Positions 42,962-52,679 are shown, counted from the first letter of the stretch. The stretch: 64,000 nt of DNA from Amycolatopsis cihanbeyliensis (GCF_006715045.1 NZ_VFML01000001.1:868001-932000), one strand, 5' to 3'. Program-made: numbers and translations. Notes: generated by a model not told the origin, from the sequence alone.

Positions 42962-43833
42962 GGGTCGTCGTGGTGGGCGATGCGGGCGTGGACCTGCTCG
43001 CCCGGCCGGAAGGCGGCATCGTGCCGGGCGGCGACGTGCGCGCCGGCGCCAGGTTGGCCTGTGGCGGTGCCGGGGCGAACACCGCGCGCACGCTGCGTGC
43101 CTGCGGTGCCGAACCGACGCTGGTGGCCAGGATCGGCGCGGACGCGGGTGGCCGGCTCGTCCGGGCCGAACTGGCGGCGGCCGGGGTGGACTGCGCGTTC
43201 GCGGTGGACCCCGAGACCGCCACCTGCTGCGTGGTGGTGCTGCTGGACACCGAGGGCCAGCGCAGCATGCTGGCCGACCGGGGAGCGGCAGCCCGGCTCC
43301 GCCCCGAGGACGTCGAGGCGGGCCTCCCCGGCGGGGCCGCGCACGTGCACCTTTCCGGTTACGTCCTGCTCGAGGAGTCCTCCCGCCCGGCGGGGCTCGC
43401 CGCGCTCGCCGCCGCCCGGTCCGCCGGGATGTCCACCTCGGTCGACCCGCAGGCCGCGGCACTGCTCACCGATGCCGGCGCGTTCCTTGCCGACATCCAT
43501 GGGGTGGATCTGCTACTGCCCAACGCAGGCGAGCTCGCCGCGCTCACCGGCAGTCCCGATCCGGCCTCGGCCGCGACGCTGCTCGGCACGGTGGGCGCCG
43601 TGGCCGTCACCTCCGGCGAGCACGGGGCGGCCTGGGTGGACCGTGGCGGGATGACCACCGTCGCGGCCGAACCCGTGGACTGCGTGGACAGCACCGGTGC
43701 GGGGGACGCCTTCGACGCCGGGGTGCTCACCGCCTGGCTGCGCGGCCACTCCCCCGGCGGCATCCTGCGCTCCGGCACCCGGCTCGCCGCCCGCACCATC
43801 ACCCACCTCGGTGCGCAACTGGTCACCTACTGA
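42958..43833 (+). CDS. PfkB-family carbohydrate kinase (probable pseudouridine kinase)
   Basis: 291 aa. N-terminal CGGAGANTARTLRACGA is PfkB signature 1; DSTGAGDAFDAGVLTAWL contains signature 2 with the catalytic Asp (anion hole GAGD). VDPQAAALL and LLLPNAGELAALTG are the usual substrate and nucleotide strands. Coupling to psuG makes pseudouridine kinase (PsuK) the likely role; ribokinase-type activity cannot be excluded. Start ATG at 42958. Confidence 0.86.
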   Translation: MRVVVVGDAGVDLLARPEGGIVPGGDVRAGARLACGGAGANTARTLRACGAEPTLVARIGADAGGRLVRAELAAAGVDCAFAVDPETATCCVVVLLDTEGQRSMLADRGAAARLRPEDVEAGLPGGAAHVHLSGYVLLEESSRPAGLAALAAARSAGMSTSVDPQAAALLTDAGAFLADIHGVDLLLPNAGELAALTGSPDPASAATLLGTVGAVAVTSGEHGAAWVDRGGMTTVAAEPVDCVDSTGAGDAFDAGVLTAWLRGHSPGGILRSGTRLAARTITHLGAQLVTY

Positions 43834-43902
43834 CGTACCTATCGTTCGAACGCCGGAGCTGCTTGAGTTGGTCCATACCACTCTCGGGTGTTTGGAGCTG
43901 AC

Positions 43903-45264
43903 ATGTCGCGACGTCATCTGGCTGTCCCGATCACCGTCATCGCAATGCTGTCCGCGGCGTTCCCTGCCCTCGCTTCCCCCGCCACGGGCGACCAGAACCG
44001 CGACCGCGGTGTGCCGCCGCTGGAGGACGTGCGCGTCGCCACCACGGAAGTGGCCTCCGGGCTGGAACGTCCCACCGCCATCACCGCGCTGGACGACGGC
44101 AGCGAGCGCCTGCTGATCGTCGAGAAACCCGGTCGGATCCGGGAGTTCCATCCCGAAACCGGCCTCGCCACCGAGCCGGTGCTGGACATCACCGACCGGG
44201 TGAACGACGGCGCCAACGAACGTGGCCTGCTGGCCATCACCCCGGCGCCGGACTTCGCGTCCAGCCAGCACGTGTACCTGGCCTACACGAGGGCGTCGGA
44301 CAACGCGGTCACGCTGTCCAGGTTCGACCTCGGCAGCGGCGCCGGGGAGGTGCTGCTGGCCCAGGAGCACGCGAGGTTCAGCAACCACAACGGCGGTGAC
44401 CTGGCGTTCGGCTCGGACGGTTACCTGTACTGGAGCCTCGGCGACGGCGGCGGGGCCGGCGACCCCTTCGACGCCGCGCAGGACCTGGGCACCCTGCTGG
44501 GCAAGATGGTGCGGATCGACGTGAGCCGGGCCTGTGGGGGCCAGCCGTACTGCGTCCCGGAGGACAACCCGTTCGTCGGGACGCAGGGCGCCCGCGCGGA
44601 GATCTGGGCATACGGCCTGCGCAACCCCTGGCGGTTCTCCTTCGACTCCGCCGACGGCTCGCTGTGGATCGGCGACGTGGGGCAGACCTCCTGGGAGGAG
44701 GTCAACCACATCGGCGCCGGCACCGGCGGGACGAATTTCGGCTGGTCCTGCATGGAGGGGAACGAGGTGTTCAACCAGGGACGCTGCGATCCCAATGCCG
44801 ACTACACCGCGCCGGTGCTCACCTACCCCACCGGGACCGCGGGGAACTGCACGGTGATCGGCGGCTACGTGTACCGGGGTGAGCAGTTCGCCGACCTGGT
44901 CGAGGGCACCTACGTCAGCACCGACTACTGCTCGGGTACCGCACGGGCGGTCCGGGAGAACGCCGACGGCAGCCACACCAGCGCCGAGATCGGCACCTTC
45001 CCCCAGCGGGTCTCCACGTTCGGCACCGACCAGGCCGGTGAGCTCTACCTGGCCACCGACCGGTCCGGCCAGCTGCACCGGGTCTCCTTCGAGGGCGGCT
45101 CCTCCGGCTGCGACGCCGAGGCATGGAACGCCAGCACCGCCTACGCGCCCGGCGACGTGGTCTCGCACGACGGGCGCAGGTGGGAGTCCACCTGGTACTC
45201 CACCGGCTCCGAGCCGGGAGCACCCGGTTCCTGGGCGACCTGGCGCGACGCAGGCGCCTGCTGA
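43903..45264 (+). CDS. Secreted PQQ-type glucose/sorbosone dehydrogenase with C-terminal carbohydrate-binding module
   Basis: 453 aa. A Sec signal peptide (residues 1 to about 28, ending ALASPA) precedes a six-bladed propeller of the GSDH family: LERPTAITALDDGSERLLIVEKPGRI at the start, NHNGGDLAFGSDGYLYWSLGDGGG, and WAYGLRNPWRFSFD. The last ~48 residues (WNASTAYAPGDVVSHDGRRWES) look like a chitin-binding type 3/CBM5-12 module. It probably oxidises a sugar outside the cell while bound to polysaccharide. ATG at 43903 with GGAG upstream. Followed by a strong hairpin. Confidence 0.87.
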   Translation: MSRRHLAVPITVIAMLSAAFPALASPATGDQNRDRGVPPLEDVRVATTEVASGLERPTAITALDDGSERLLIVEKPGRIREFHPETGLATEPVLDITDRVNDGANERGLLAITPAPDFASSQHVYLAYTRASDNAVTLSRFDLGSGAGEVLLAQEHARFSNHNGGDLAFGSDGYLYWSLGDGGGAGDPFDAAQDLGTLLGKMVRIDVSRACGGQPYCVPEDNPFVGTQGARAEIWAYGLRNPWRFSFDSADGSLWIGDVGQTSWEEVNHIGAGTGGTNFGWSCMEGNEVFNQGRCDPNADYTAPVLTYPTGTAGNCTVIGGYVYRGEQFADLVEGTYVSTDYCSGTARAVRENADGSHTSAEIGTFPQRVSTFGTDQAGELYLATDRSGQLHRVSFEGGSSGCDAEAWNASTAYAPGDVVSHDGRRWESTWYSTGSEPGAPGSWATWRDAGAC

Positions 45265-45274
45265 GGTCCACCCG

Positions 45275-45323
45275 CCACGGGTGACCGTTCCGCGCGTTCC
45301 TCGCCCGGAACGGTCACCCGTGG
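45275..45323 (+). terminator. Long-stem terminator between convergent genes
   Basis: Perfect 17-18-bp arms (45275-45292 and 45306-45323, beginning CCACGGGTGACCG) around a 13-15-nt loop, 10 nt after the dehydrogenase stop and 8 nt before the DUF3099 stop. Confidence 0.82.
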
Positions 45324-45330
45324 CAGCGGG

Positions 45331-45645
45331 TCAGCCGTTGATGATGCGATGGTCGGTGGCTTCCAGCGCCGTGGCGTCCCGGTGATAGCGGTGCGTGTCC
45401 TCGGCCTTGCGCGGCGGCCGGTCGTTCGCGATCAGCACCGCGACCCACGGCAGCGGGATGGACAGCACGATGAAGGCCAGCGCGAGCCACCAGGTGTGGT
45501 AGAAGACACCCGCCAGGATGAGGCAGGGGAACCGCATCCCCATCATCAGCGCGTACTTGCGCTTGCGGGCCGCGAACTGGTCGTCGTAGGAGGGTTGGGC
45601 CTCGGTGATCAGCACCGGAGCGGGGTGCTTGTCCGGTTCACTCAT
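45331..45645 (-). CDS. DUF3099 membrane protein
   Basis: 104 aa with two hydrophobic helices (FPCLILAGVFYHTWWLALAF and VLSIPLPWVAVLIAN region). The N-terminus VLITEAQPSYDDQFAARKRKYALMM is typical of the DUF3099 family. Function unknown. ATG at 45645. Lies 40 nt downstream-side of the M20 gene on the same strand, so possibly co-transcribed with it. Confidence 0.85.
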   Translation of the reverse strand: MSEPDKHPAPVLITEAQPSYDDQFAARKRKYALMMGMRFPCLILAGVFYHTWWLALAFIVLSIPLPWVAVLIANDRPPRKAEDTHRYHRDATALEATDHRIING

Positions 45646-45685
45646 GCGGGCACCACCTCCGCGTCCATCGTCCCACCGCGCCCGC

Positions 45686-46966
45686 TCATCCGACAGCGGG
45701 GGCGCCCAGCCAATGCAACGCCGCCACGACCAGCGTCTCCACTCCCGTACGCAGGGTCGGGTCCAGCACGGGGGCGAACAGCGCGGAGTGGTTCGACGGC
45801 ACGTCCTGCTCGAACCGGCCGGCCGCGGCCGCCTCGGTCACCTGACCCGCGTCCAGGCCACCGACCAACCAGAACACCGAGGGCGCCCCGGCGGCGCGAC
45901 CGAGCTCGCCGAAGTCCTCGCTGCCGGTGACCATCGGCGCTGGCACGGCCCGCTCCGCGCCGAAGTGGTCCCGGAACACCGTCGCCAGCTCCGCCGTGGC
46001 CGCCTCGTCGTTGGTGGTGACCGGAAACCGGGCGATCTCGGTGATCTCCGGCTGCCGCGGCGCACCGGCGGCGGCCGCCTCGCCGTCCACGATCCGCCTG
46101 ATCGCCGCCAGCACCCGATCACGTATCTGCTCGTCGAAGGTCCGCACGTTCACCTCGAGGGTGGCGTGATCGGCGATGATGTTGTGCGCGGTACCCACCT
46201 GCATCGAGCCCACGGTGACCACGGCCTGCTCGGTCGCGGCGATCTCCCTGGACACGATCGTCTGCAGTTTCAGCACCACGGATGCGGCCAGCACGGCCGG
46301 ATCGACCGTGGTCTCCGGGCGGGAACCGTGCCCGCCCCTGCCGTGCAGCACGACGCGCAGTGCGTCGGTCGCGGCCATCAGCACCCCCGGCCGGGTGAGC
46401 ACCCAACCCGCGGGCCCGGGCACCACGTGCTGCCCGAGCACCACCTCCGGCGTGGGCGCGCGCTCCAGCACCCCGTCGCGCACCATCGCCACGGCGCCGT
46501 CGCCGACCTCCTCCCCCGGCTGGAAAACCGCGAGCACGGTGCCCGACCACTGCTGCCGCTGCTCCGCCAGCAGCCGGGCGGCACCGGTCAGCCAGGTGGC
46601 GTGCATATCGTGCCCGCAGGCATGCATCACCGGCACCTCGCGCCCGCCGGCCGACTCGTCGGCCACCCGCACCGTGCTGGCGTACTCCAGGCCGGTCCGT
46701 TCCTCGACCGGCAGGGCGTCGATATCGGCGCGCAGCAGCACCACCGGCCCCGGTCCGTTGCGCAGCACCCCGAGTACGCCGGTGCCACCGATTCCGGTGT
46801 GCACCTCGTACCCGGCGGCGGACAGCCGCGCTGCCAGCTTGCGCGCGGTCTCGTACTCGGCGAAGGACAGCTCCGGGCTGCGGTGCAGATCGACGTAGAG
46901 TTCCGTCAGCTCGGGCAGCAACTCGGGTAGCCCGGCCAGCACGGTGGCGCTTCGCTCGGTCGTCAC
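45686..46966 (-). CDS. M20-family amidohydrolase (aminoacylase/hippurate-hydrolase type)
   Basis: 426 aa. Di-metal ligands are visible in HACGHDMHATWL and PGEEVGDGAVAM (catalytic Glu pair); ELHR-like DLHRSPELSFAEYETA starts the domain and GRGGHGSRPETTVDP is the dimerisation-domain loop. The late His in DVPSNHSALFAPV completes the metal site. It hydrolyses N-acyl amino acids or amidated auxin/hippurate-like compounds in the cytoplasm. GTG start at 46966; 125 bp from the divergent methyltransferase gene. Confidence 0.92.
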   Translation of the reverse strand: MTTERSATVLAGLPELLPELTELYVDLHRSPELSFAEYETARKLAARLSAAGYEVHTGIGGTGVLGVLRNGPGPVVLLRADIDALPVEERTGLEYASTVRVADESAGGREVPVMHACGHDMHATWLTGAARLLAEQRQQWSGTVLAVFQPGEEVGDGAVAMVRDGVLERAPTPEVVLGQHVVPGPAGWVLTRPGVLMAATDALRVVLHGRGGHGSRPETTVDPAVLAASVVLKLQTIVSREIAATEQAVVTVGSMQVGTAHNIIADHATLEVNVRTFDEQIRDRVLAAIRRIVDGEAAAAGAPRQPEITEIARFPVTTNDEAATAELATVFRDHFGAERAVPAPMVTGSEDFGELGRAAGAPSVFWLVGGLDAGQVTEAAAAGRFEQDVPSNHSALFAPVLDPTLRTGVETLVVAALHWLGAPAVG

Positions 46967-47091
46967 CGGACCATCTGATCACGATTCGGGCCGGATGGCA
47001 GCATCGTCCGCGCCTCCTCCGGCGTGTACGGGCTCGGCATGGCTCGGGTCGCGGACACGCGCACACGCCGGTTCATGCCACGATAACCACC

Positions 47092-48594
47092 GTGAGTAGT
47101 GATCTTCCCGAGTTCTCCGCCGAGTTCTGCGCCCGCCTGCGGGAGGCCTTCCAGCGGACCGGTTACCACGTCGACGGGGTGCTGGCCGCACTCGGCGGGC
47201 AGGCGCACGCCGCGCTCGGTCGGAACGAGCCCGAACCCGCGAGGCGGGCCAGCGAGGACCTCGCCGAGCTGGGCACGCTGATCCGGCTGTTCCTGCTCGC
47301 CGGCACCGAACCGGAACCGGCCGTGCGCGCCGCGCTGCACCCCGCAGGGGTGGCCGAAGCACTGGAGGCCGGGCTGCTGCGCCGCGCGCGGGACGGCCTG
47401 CGGGCGGCGCTGGACCTGCGCCCGCACGGCGCGAACGACGCCTCCTGGTGGGTGCTGTCCGACCTGGACTCCGAGCAGGCGGGCGCCCCGGCGCCGGTGG
47501 ATCACGTGCTCGGGGTGGGGCACGCCTCGCTGAGCCTGGTGCGGGCCACCACCCGCCGCCCGGTGGGCAGCCTGCTCGACCTCGGTACCGGCAACGGGGT
47601 GCAGGCGCTGCACGCCACCCAGCACGCCGAGCGGGTCACCGCCACCGACGTCTCCGCCCGCGCACTGGCACTGGCCGGAGCCAACCTGCGGCTCAACGGG
47701 GTGCGGGGCGAGCTGCTGCACGGCGAGTGGTTCGCGCCGGTCGCGCGCAGGCGGTTCGACCAGGTCGTGTGCAACCCGCCGTTCGTGGTCGGCCCGCCGC
47801 GGGTGGACTACATCTACCGCGACTCCGGGCTGGCCGGCGACGACGCCAGCGCGCTGGTGGTGCGCCAGCTCCCCGGGTTCCTCGCCGAGGGCGGGATCGG
47901 CCAGCTCCTCGCCTCCTGGCTGCACGTGGAGGGGCAGGACTGGGCCGACCGGGTGCACCGGTGGCTGCCGCCGAACACCGACGCCTGGTTCGTCCAGCGG
48001 GACGTGGCCGATCCGGTGCTGTACGTCGGGACCTGGTTGCGGGACGCCGGAATCGAGCCGCGCTCGCCCGAGGGCAGGGCCAAGGCCGGCGTCTGGCTGG
48101 ACTGGTTCGCCGAGCACGACGTGGCCGGCGTCGGGTTCGGTTTCGTCACCCTGCGCCGCACCGACGGGGCGCCCACGGTGGTGTGCGAGGACCTGCGGCA
48201 GGCCTACGACGACCCGCTGGGCGCCGAGGCCGGCGGGTGGCTGGACCGGATCGACTGGTTGCGCGACCACGAGCACGACCTGCCCTCGGCCACCTTCGTG
48301 GTGCCGGACTCGGTGGTGCTGGAACGGATCGACGAGCCGGGCGACGAGGGCTGGTCCACGGTGATCCGGCGGCTGCACCGCACCGACGGCCCCGGCTGGC
48401 GGCACGAGCTGGACGAGCTCGCCGCCGCGCTGCTGGCGGGCTGCCGGGGTGCGCTCCCCCTGTCCGACCTGCTCGGCCTGCTGGCCGCCGCGCACGACCA
48501 ACCGGTGGACGAGCTCACCGCCACGGCGCTGCCCGTCGTCACCGAGCTGGTGCGGCACGGCATGTTGCTACCGGCCGAGTGGAGTGCCGCGTGA
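47092..48594 (+). CDS. SAM-dependent methyltransferase with NPPF motif (DUF7059 N-terminal domain)
   Basis: 500 aa. An alpha-helical N-terminal domain (~130 residues) precedes a class I methyltransferase core: [15 protein letters not shown] (SAM motif I), [17 protein letters not shown], and [11 protein letters not shown], the NPPF/Y catalytic motif of N-methyltransferases acting on adenine, guanine or glutamine (PrmC-, RsmC-like). The C-terminal ~170 residues have no clear match. GTG start at 47092; its stop overlaps the dtd start (GTGA). The substrate, RNA or protein, is undetermined. Confidence 0.86.
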   Translation: MSSDLPEFSAEFCARLREAFQRTGYHVDGVLAALGGQAHAALGRNEPEPARRASEDLAELGTLIRLFLLAGTEPEPAVRAALHPAGVAEALEAGLLRRARDGLRAALDLRPHGANDASWWVLSDLDSEQAGAPAPVDHVLGVGHASLSLVRATTRRPVGSLLDLGTGNGVQALHATQHAERVTATDVSARALALAGANLRLNGVRGELLHGEWFAPVARRRFDQVVCNPPFVVGPPRVDYIYRDSGLAGDDASALVVRQLPGFLAEGGIGQLLASWLHVEGQDWADRVHRWLPPNTDAWFVQRDVADPVLYVGTWLRDAGIEPRSPEGRAKAGVWLDWFAEHDVAGVGFGFVTLRRTDGAPTVVCEDLRQAYDDPLGAEAGGWLDRIDWLRDHEHDLPSATFVVPDSVVLERIDEPGDEGWSTVIRRLHRTDGPGWRHELDELAAALLAGCRGALPLSDLLGLLAAAHDQPVDELTATALPVVTELVRHGMLLPAEWSAA

Positions 48595-49016
48595 GAGCGG
48601 TGGTAGCCAGGGTGACCGAGGCCAGTGTCACCGTCGAGGACGCGGTGGTCGGTGCGATCACGGAACCCGGCCTGCTGGTGTTGTTGGGGGTGCACGGGGA
48701 GGACACCGCCGACCAGGTCACCACCATGGCGCGCAAACTGCACGAACTGCGCATCCTGCGCGACGAACAGTCCTGCGCGACCACCGGTTCCCCACTGCTG
48801 GTGGTCAGCCAGTTCACCTTGTACGGGGACACCCGCAAAGGCCGCCGTCCATCGTGGACAGCGGCAGCCCGGCCACCGGAAGCGGAACGGCTGGTGCGGG
48901 ACGTGGTCACGGAGTTGCGGCACCGTGGTGCGCGAGTGGAGAACGGGAAGTTCGGCGCGATGATGTCGGTGCACAGCGTGAACGACGGTCCGTTCACCGT
49001 GCTCGTTGAGGTGTAG
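48591..49016 (+). CDS. dtd: D-aminoacyl-tRNA deacylase
   Basis: 141 aa. Hydrolyses D-aminoacyl-tRNAs (and Gly-tRNA-Ala), protecting translation. [23 protein letters not shown] contains the SQFTL active-site motif and [11 protein letters not shown] holds the Gly-cisPro motif, with Phe where many have Val. GTG at 48591 overlaps the methyltransferase stop, so the two are coupled. Confidence 0.94.
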   Translation: MRAVVARVTEASVTVEDAVVGAITEPGLLVLLGVHGEDTADQVTTMARKLHELRILRDEQSCATTGSPLLVVSQFTLYGDTRKGRRPSWTAAARPPEAERLVRDVVTELRHRGARVENGKFGAMMSVHSVNDGPFTVLVEV

Positions 49017-49133
49017 ACCACAGGCCAGAGCCCTCACCAGGGCACATTCCCCGGGAGCCGGGCCTCTCAGGAAAAGCTCAGCTTTGGTGGAGCAACCGCT
49101 GTCCCCGAAAAGCCGTCTTCTGGTCAGGACACC

Positions 49134-49160
49134 GGGAACGATTTCGAACCCCGAAGCGTT
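49134..49160 (+). promoter_or_regulatory. Candidate ECF sigma-factor promoter of sigB
   Basis: GGGAAC (49134-49139), 17-nt spacer, CGTT (49157-49160), lying about 118 nt upstream of the sigB ATG. This fits the SigE/SigH/SigR-type -35 and -10 consensus that drives stress induction of mycobacterial sigB. Confidence 0.65.
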
Positions 49161-49277
49161 GATCCGAGTGTCCAGCCAGCAAGTTGGTCTCGTCCGGAGG
49201 GTTCCACAGGCCCCCGTACGAAGCACATAGCGCAGGCGTGGAGACCGCAGCACGTCAGCCCGCACAGGGGAGGCAGT

Positions 49278-50306
49278 ATGTCCGTCCAGACACTCGAGCG
49301 TGAGGCTCGTGGGATCCGTGAGCGTGAGATCCCCACCACACCCATCGAGGCCGAGGTAACCGCGTTGCCCACGGAGGCTGACCTCGACGCGCAGGGCCCG
49401 GCTGCCGACCTCGTCCGCGTATATCTCAACGGTATCGGCAAGACGGCGCTGCTCACCGCGGCCGACGAGGTCCAGCTCGCCAAGCGGATCGAGGCGGGCG
49501 TCTTCGCCCAGCACATGCTGGACACCGAGGAGAACCTGTCCACCGAGCGCCGCGTGGAGCTGCGCGCGCTGGTCCGCGACGGCGAGCAGGCGAAGAACCA
49601 CCTGCTCGAGGCGAACCTGCGGCTCGTGGTGTCCCTGGCGAAGCGCTACACCGGGCGGGGGATGCCGCTGCTCGACCTGATCCAGGAGGGCAACCTGGGC
49701 CTGATCCGCGCGGTGGAGAAGTTCGACTACTCCAAGGGGTTCAAGTTCTCCACCTACGCCACCTGGTGGATCCGGCAGGCCATCACCCGGGGTATGGCCG
49801 ATCAGGGCCGCACCATCCGGCTGCCGGTGCACCTCGTGGAGCAGGTGAACAAGCTGGCCAGGATCAAGCGGGACCTGCACCAGCAGTTGGGCAGGGAGGC
49901 CACCAACGAGGAGCTGGCCGCCGAGTCCGGCATCGCCGAGCACAAGGTGGCGAACCTGCTCGACCACTCCCGGGACCCGGTGAGCCTGGACATGCCGGTG
50001 GGCAACGAGGAGGACGCACCACTCGGCGACTTCATCGAGGACGCCGAGGCCACCGACGCCGAGAGCGCGGTGATCTCCGGCCTGCTGCAGGACGACCTGC
50101 GGCGGGTGCTGGCGACCCTGGACGACCGCGAGCAGCACGTGATCCGGCTGCGCTACGGCCTCGACGACGGCCAGCCGCGCACCCTGGACCAGATCGGCAA
50201 GTACTTCGGGCTCTCCCGCGAACGGGTACGCCAGATAGAGCGTGAGGTCATGGCCAAGCTCCGCCAGGGCGAGCGGGCCGACCGCCTGCGCGCGTACGCC
50301 AGCTGA
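49278..50306 (+). CDS. sigB: RNA polymerase sigma factor SigB (group 2)
   Basis: 342 aa. It shares regions 1.2 to 4 with SigA at 20.1 kb ([20 protein letters not shown] in region 2; [20 protein letters not shown] in region 4) but lacks the long acidic N-terminal extension, which marks the non-essential stress sigma. ATG at 49278 following GGGGAGG. A long leader with an ECF-type promoter precedes it and a U-tract terminator follows. Confidence 0.95.
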   Translation: MSVQTLEREARGIREREIPTTPIEAEVTALPTEADLDAQGPAADLVRVYLNGIGKTALLTAADEVQLAKRIEAGVFAQHMLDTEENLSTERRVELRALVRDGEQAKNHLLEANLRLVVSLAKRYTGRGMPLLDLIQEGNLGLIRAVEKFDYSKGFKFSTYATWWIRQAITRGMADQGRTIRLPVHLVEQVNKLARIKRDLHQQLGREATNEELAAESGIAEHKVANLLDHSRDPVSLDMPVGNEEDAPLGDFIEDAEATDAESAVISGLLQDDLRRVLATLDDREQHVIRLRYGLDDGQPRTLDQIGKYFGLSRERVRQIEREVMAKLRQGERADRLRAYAS

Positions 50307-50456
50307 CCCACCGTGATGCACCCGTTCGGCCGCGTTGACTTATGACATAGGTCACGAGACGGTCGAGCGGGGGCTGAGCGGGCAACGTCCGCGCTTCGCG
50401 GACGTCCATCCCGGTGTCAGCTTCGCGGTGGGTGCTCGCACCTGAACCGCTTTCCC

Positions 50457-50501
50457 CGGAAGGTCGGGTCCGTCGGGGTGGGCCCGGCCTTCCGACTTTT
50501 T
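50457..50501 (+). terminator. Rho-independent terminator after sigB
   Basis: Fifteen-base-pair stem (50457-50471 with 50480-50494, two G-U pairs) beginning CGGAAGGTCGGG, followed by ACTTTTT. It lies 150 nt after the sigB stop and is one of the few hairpins in the window with a clear T-tract. Confidence 0.85.
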
Positions 50502-50508
50502 CGGCAGG

Positions 50509-50952
50509 TCATCGCGGGCCGGGAAACAGCTCGCTCAGCCGGTCCAGGCTCTGCACGATCGCCGCCTTGTTCCGCTTCGGGAACGGGCTGAGGTCGATCA
50601 GCAGCGGGATCCGGGCGGTGCTCCAGTCGAAGGTCTCGGTGACGGTCGTACCGCCGCCCTCGGCCGGTTCCAGCCGCCAGCGCCAGCGGTGGCCGTTGAA
50701 GTGTCGCCAGGCGATCAACCGGTTCTCCTCGAACTCGACCACGGTGTTCAGGATCCGGTAGGACGCCCCCATCTTCATGTCCATCCCGAACCTCGAACCC
50801 AGCTCGAGCCGCCGAGTGCCCGCCGAGCGCGCGGCAAGCACCGAGCCGGAGCCGTCGATCAGCGGATGTTTGGCCGGATCGGCGAGCAGTTCGAAGATCT
50901 GCTCCGGTGCCGCGGCGACCGTCCTGGTGGCCGAGACCTGGCGCTTTCCCAT
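50509..50952 (-). CDS. SRPBCC (START-like) ligand-binding protein
   Basis: 147 aa. The N-terminus RQVSATRTVAAAPEQIFELLADPAKHPLIDGSG is the start of the polyketide-cyclase/dehydrase-type SRPBCC fold, with RWRWRLEPAEGGGTTVTETFDW forming the central strands. Binds an unknown hydrophobic ligand. ATG at 50952 chosen; a GTG two codons upstream is possible. Confidence 0.82.
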   Translation of the reverse strand: MGKRQVSATRTVAAAPEQIFELLADPAKHPLIDGSGSVLAARSAGTRRLELGSRFGMDMKMGASYRILNTVVEFEENRLIAWRHFNGHRWRWRLEPAEGGGTTVTETFDWSTARIPLLIDLSPFPKRNKAAIVQSLDRLSELFPGPR

Positions 50953-50998
50953 GGCCACAGCTTACTCGCCGGTAGGTTCGGCGGGCGCGTCGAACCGG

Positions 50999-51505
50999 TC
51001 ACACCCGGCGGCGCCGGTGCGTGGGGCGTACCCCCGAGGGTGGGGTGAGTGCCCTGGTCTGCACCCGTTCCAGCACCACCGAGCTGGTCAGGTTGCGCAC
51101 CTCGGTCCGTGCGGCGAGCTGATCCACCAGGAAGGTCTGCAGGTGCGTGCTGTCCGCCACGGCCACGTGCAGCAGGAAGTCGGCCTGCCCGCTGACGTGG
51201 AACACCGCCCTCGTCTCGGGAAGAGAGAGCACGAACTCACGAAACGCCGTGGTCACCGGGCGGGTGTGCGGCCGGACGTTGACCGCGATCACCGCCTCCA
51301 GCACCAGCCCGGCCGCGGCGGGGTCCACCGTCACCTGGGAACCGGTGATCACACCGAGTTCACGCAACCGCCGGACCCGCTGCAGGCAGGACGAGGGCGC
51401 GAGCCCCACCCGCTGCGCCAGCTCCCGGTTGGGCACTCCCGCGTCGTTCTGTAGTTCCTCCAGGATCAGCCAGTCGACCGAATCCAGTTCGGCTGTTTTA
51501 TCCAC
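50999..51505 (-). CDS. Lrp/AsnC-family transcriptional regulator
   Basis: 168 aa. The N-terminal HTH covers LDSVDWLILEELQNDAGVPNRELAQRVGLAPSSCLQRVRRL; the C-terminal RAM ligand-binding domain follows (AVIAVNVRPH, GQADFLLHVAVAD). GTG at 51505. It is divergent by 60 bp from a LysE/RhtB exporter gene, a classic arrangement in which the regulator senses the amino acid and controls its export. Confidence 0.92.
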   Translation of the reverse strand: MDKTAELDSVDWLILEELQNDAGVPNRELAQRVGLAPSSCLQRVRRLRELGVITGSQVTVDPAAAGLVLEAVIAVNVRPHTRPVTTAFREFVLSLPETRAVFHVSGQADFLLHVAVADSTHLQTFLVDQLAARTEVRNLTSSVVLERVQTRALTPPSGVRPTHRRRRV

Positions 51506-51565
51506 AACCGTCCATGCTACGGCGATGCTGGCAGACACCCGAACCTGCCCGGGCAGGATGCCGGT

Positions 51566-52180
51566 ATGCACATCGCCTGGACCTCGTTTCTCATCGCCTT
51601 CGTCGTTTTGCTCTTCGTCCCGGGGCCCGACTTCGTGCTGGTGACCGGGAACGCCATGCGTGGTTCCCGCGCCGGCTGGGTGACGGCGGCCGGGGTCACC
51701 TGCGGGCTGATGGTGCACGCCTGCCTCGCCACCCTCGGGCTCTCCGCGCTCGTCGCGGCGGCACCCGCGGCGATGACCGCGGTGAAGCTGCTCGGCGCCG
51801 CCTACCTCGGCTACCTCGGGTTCAGCACACTGCGCCGGGCCAGGGCCGCGGCACCGGCACCGGGTGAGCCGGTGGTACCGGACCGATCGCTGCGGGCGCT
51901 GTTCCTGCGTGGGGTCCTCGGCGACGTACTCAACCCGAAGGTCATGTTGCTGTTCCTGACCCTGGTACCGCAGGCCATCGACCCGCACGCACCCGCCATG
52001 CCGCAGGCCGCGCTGCTGTCCGGCGTCGTGGTCGCCGGCTTCGCCCTGTTCTGGTCGCTGGTGGTACCGCTGGCCCGGTCGATCTCCGGGCTGCTCGCCG
52101 CGCCCCGCAGGCGGCGGGTGTTCGAGCGGGGCTGCGGCGTGGCGCTGATCGGGATGGCCGCCGCCGTGGCGGGGAGCTGA
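51566..52180 (+). CDS. LysE/RhtB-family amino-acid exporter
   Basis: 204 aa, six helices. VPGPDFVLVTGNAMRGSRAGW near the N-terminus and GDVLNPKVMLLFLTLVPQ are family signatures. Its Lrp partner is divergent, so export is probably induced by the substrate amino acid. It is a paralogue of the exporter at 14.3 kb but clearly distinct. Confidence 0.9.
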   Translation: MHIAWTSFLIAFVVLLFVPGPDFVLVTGNAMRGSRAGWVTAAGVTCGLMVHACLATLGLSALVAAAPAAMTAVKLLGAAYLGYLGFSTLRRARAAAPAPGEPVVPDRSLRALFLRGVLGDVLNPKVMLLFLTLVPQAIDPHAPAMPQAALLSGVVVAGFALFWSLVVPLARSISGLLAAPRRRRVFERGCGVALIGMAAAVAGS

Positions 52181-52190
52181 GTACCTGCCG

Positions 52191-52679
52191 TCACTCCTTG
52201 CGGTGCTCGTAGTGCAGTTCCACGGTGCGCTCGCCGAGCGGCCGCTCGAGTTGCACGGTCACGGTCGGGTAGCGGATGTCCATCGTGCAGGCCTGGGCGT
52301 CCTGCGGCTCGGTCTCCACCAGGTTCACCACGACCTTCTCGGGGGTCTGCTCGACCAGCTCGGCACCGGCCTGACCGCAACCGCCCTCCTGGGCCACGAT
52401 CTCGAGCGTCCGGCCGTCGCGCTTGGCGCTGACCTCCTGCGGGAAGCCCTCCGGCAGGTCCGGACCGCTGATCTGCTTGTCCGGGACGTTGCCATCCTCG
52501 GTGCCGGGCGGGGCGGGCGGCGCGGTCTCGCCCGACGACTCGTCGGCGACCGGCTGGCCGCCGGGGGCCTGTTGCTCGCTCGTCGGCGGCTGCTGTGCGG
52601 TGTCGGTTTCCTGGTTCCCGCAAGCCGTCCCGACGAGCACGACAGCGAACGCGGTTACCAGCATCGTGTTCCACCTCAT
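52191..52679 (-). CDS. Small secreted lipoprotein, function unknown
   Basis: 162 aa. The signal peptide MRWNTMLVTAFAVVLVGTAC ends in a lipobox-like VGTAC with Cys20. A low-complexity Q/P/E linker follows, then a domain of ~90 residues with two cysteines (GGCGQAG, QACTMD) that may form a disulfide. No family recognised. ATG at 52679. Its stop lies 10 bp from the convergent exporter gene. Confidence 0.75.
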   Translation of the reverse strand: MRWNTMLVTAFAVVLVGTACGNQETDTAQQPPTSEQQAPGGQPVADESSGETAPPAPPGTEDGNVPDKQISGPDLPEGFPQEVSAKRDGRTLEIVAQEGGCGQAGAELVEQTPEKVVVNLVETEPQDAQACTMDIRYPTVTVQLERPLGERTVELHYEHRKE

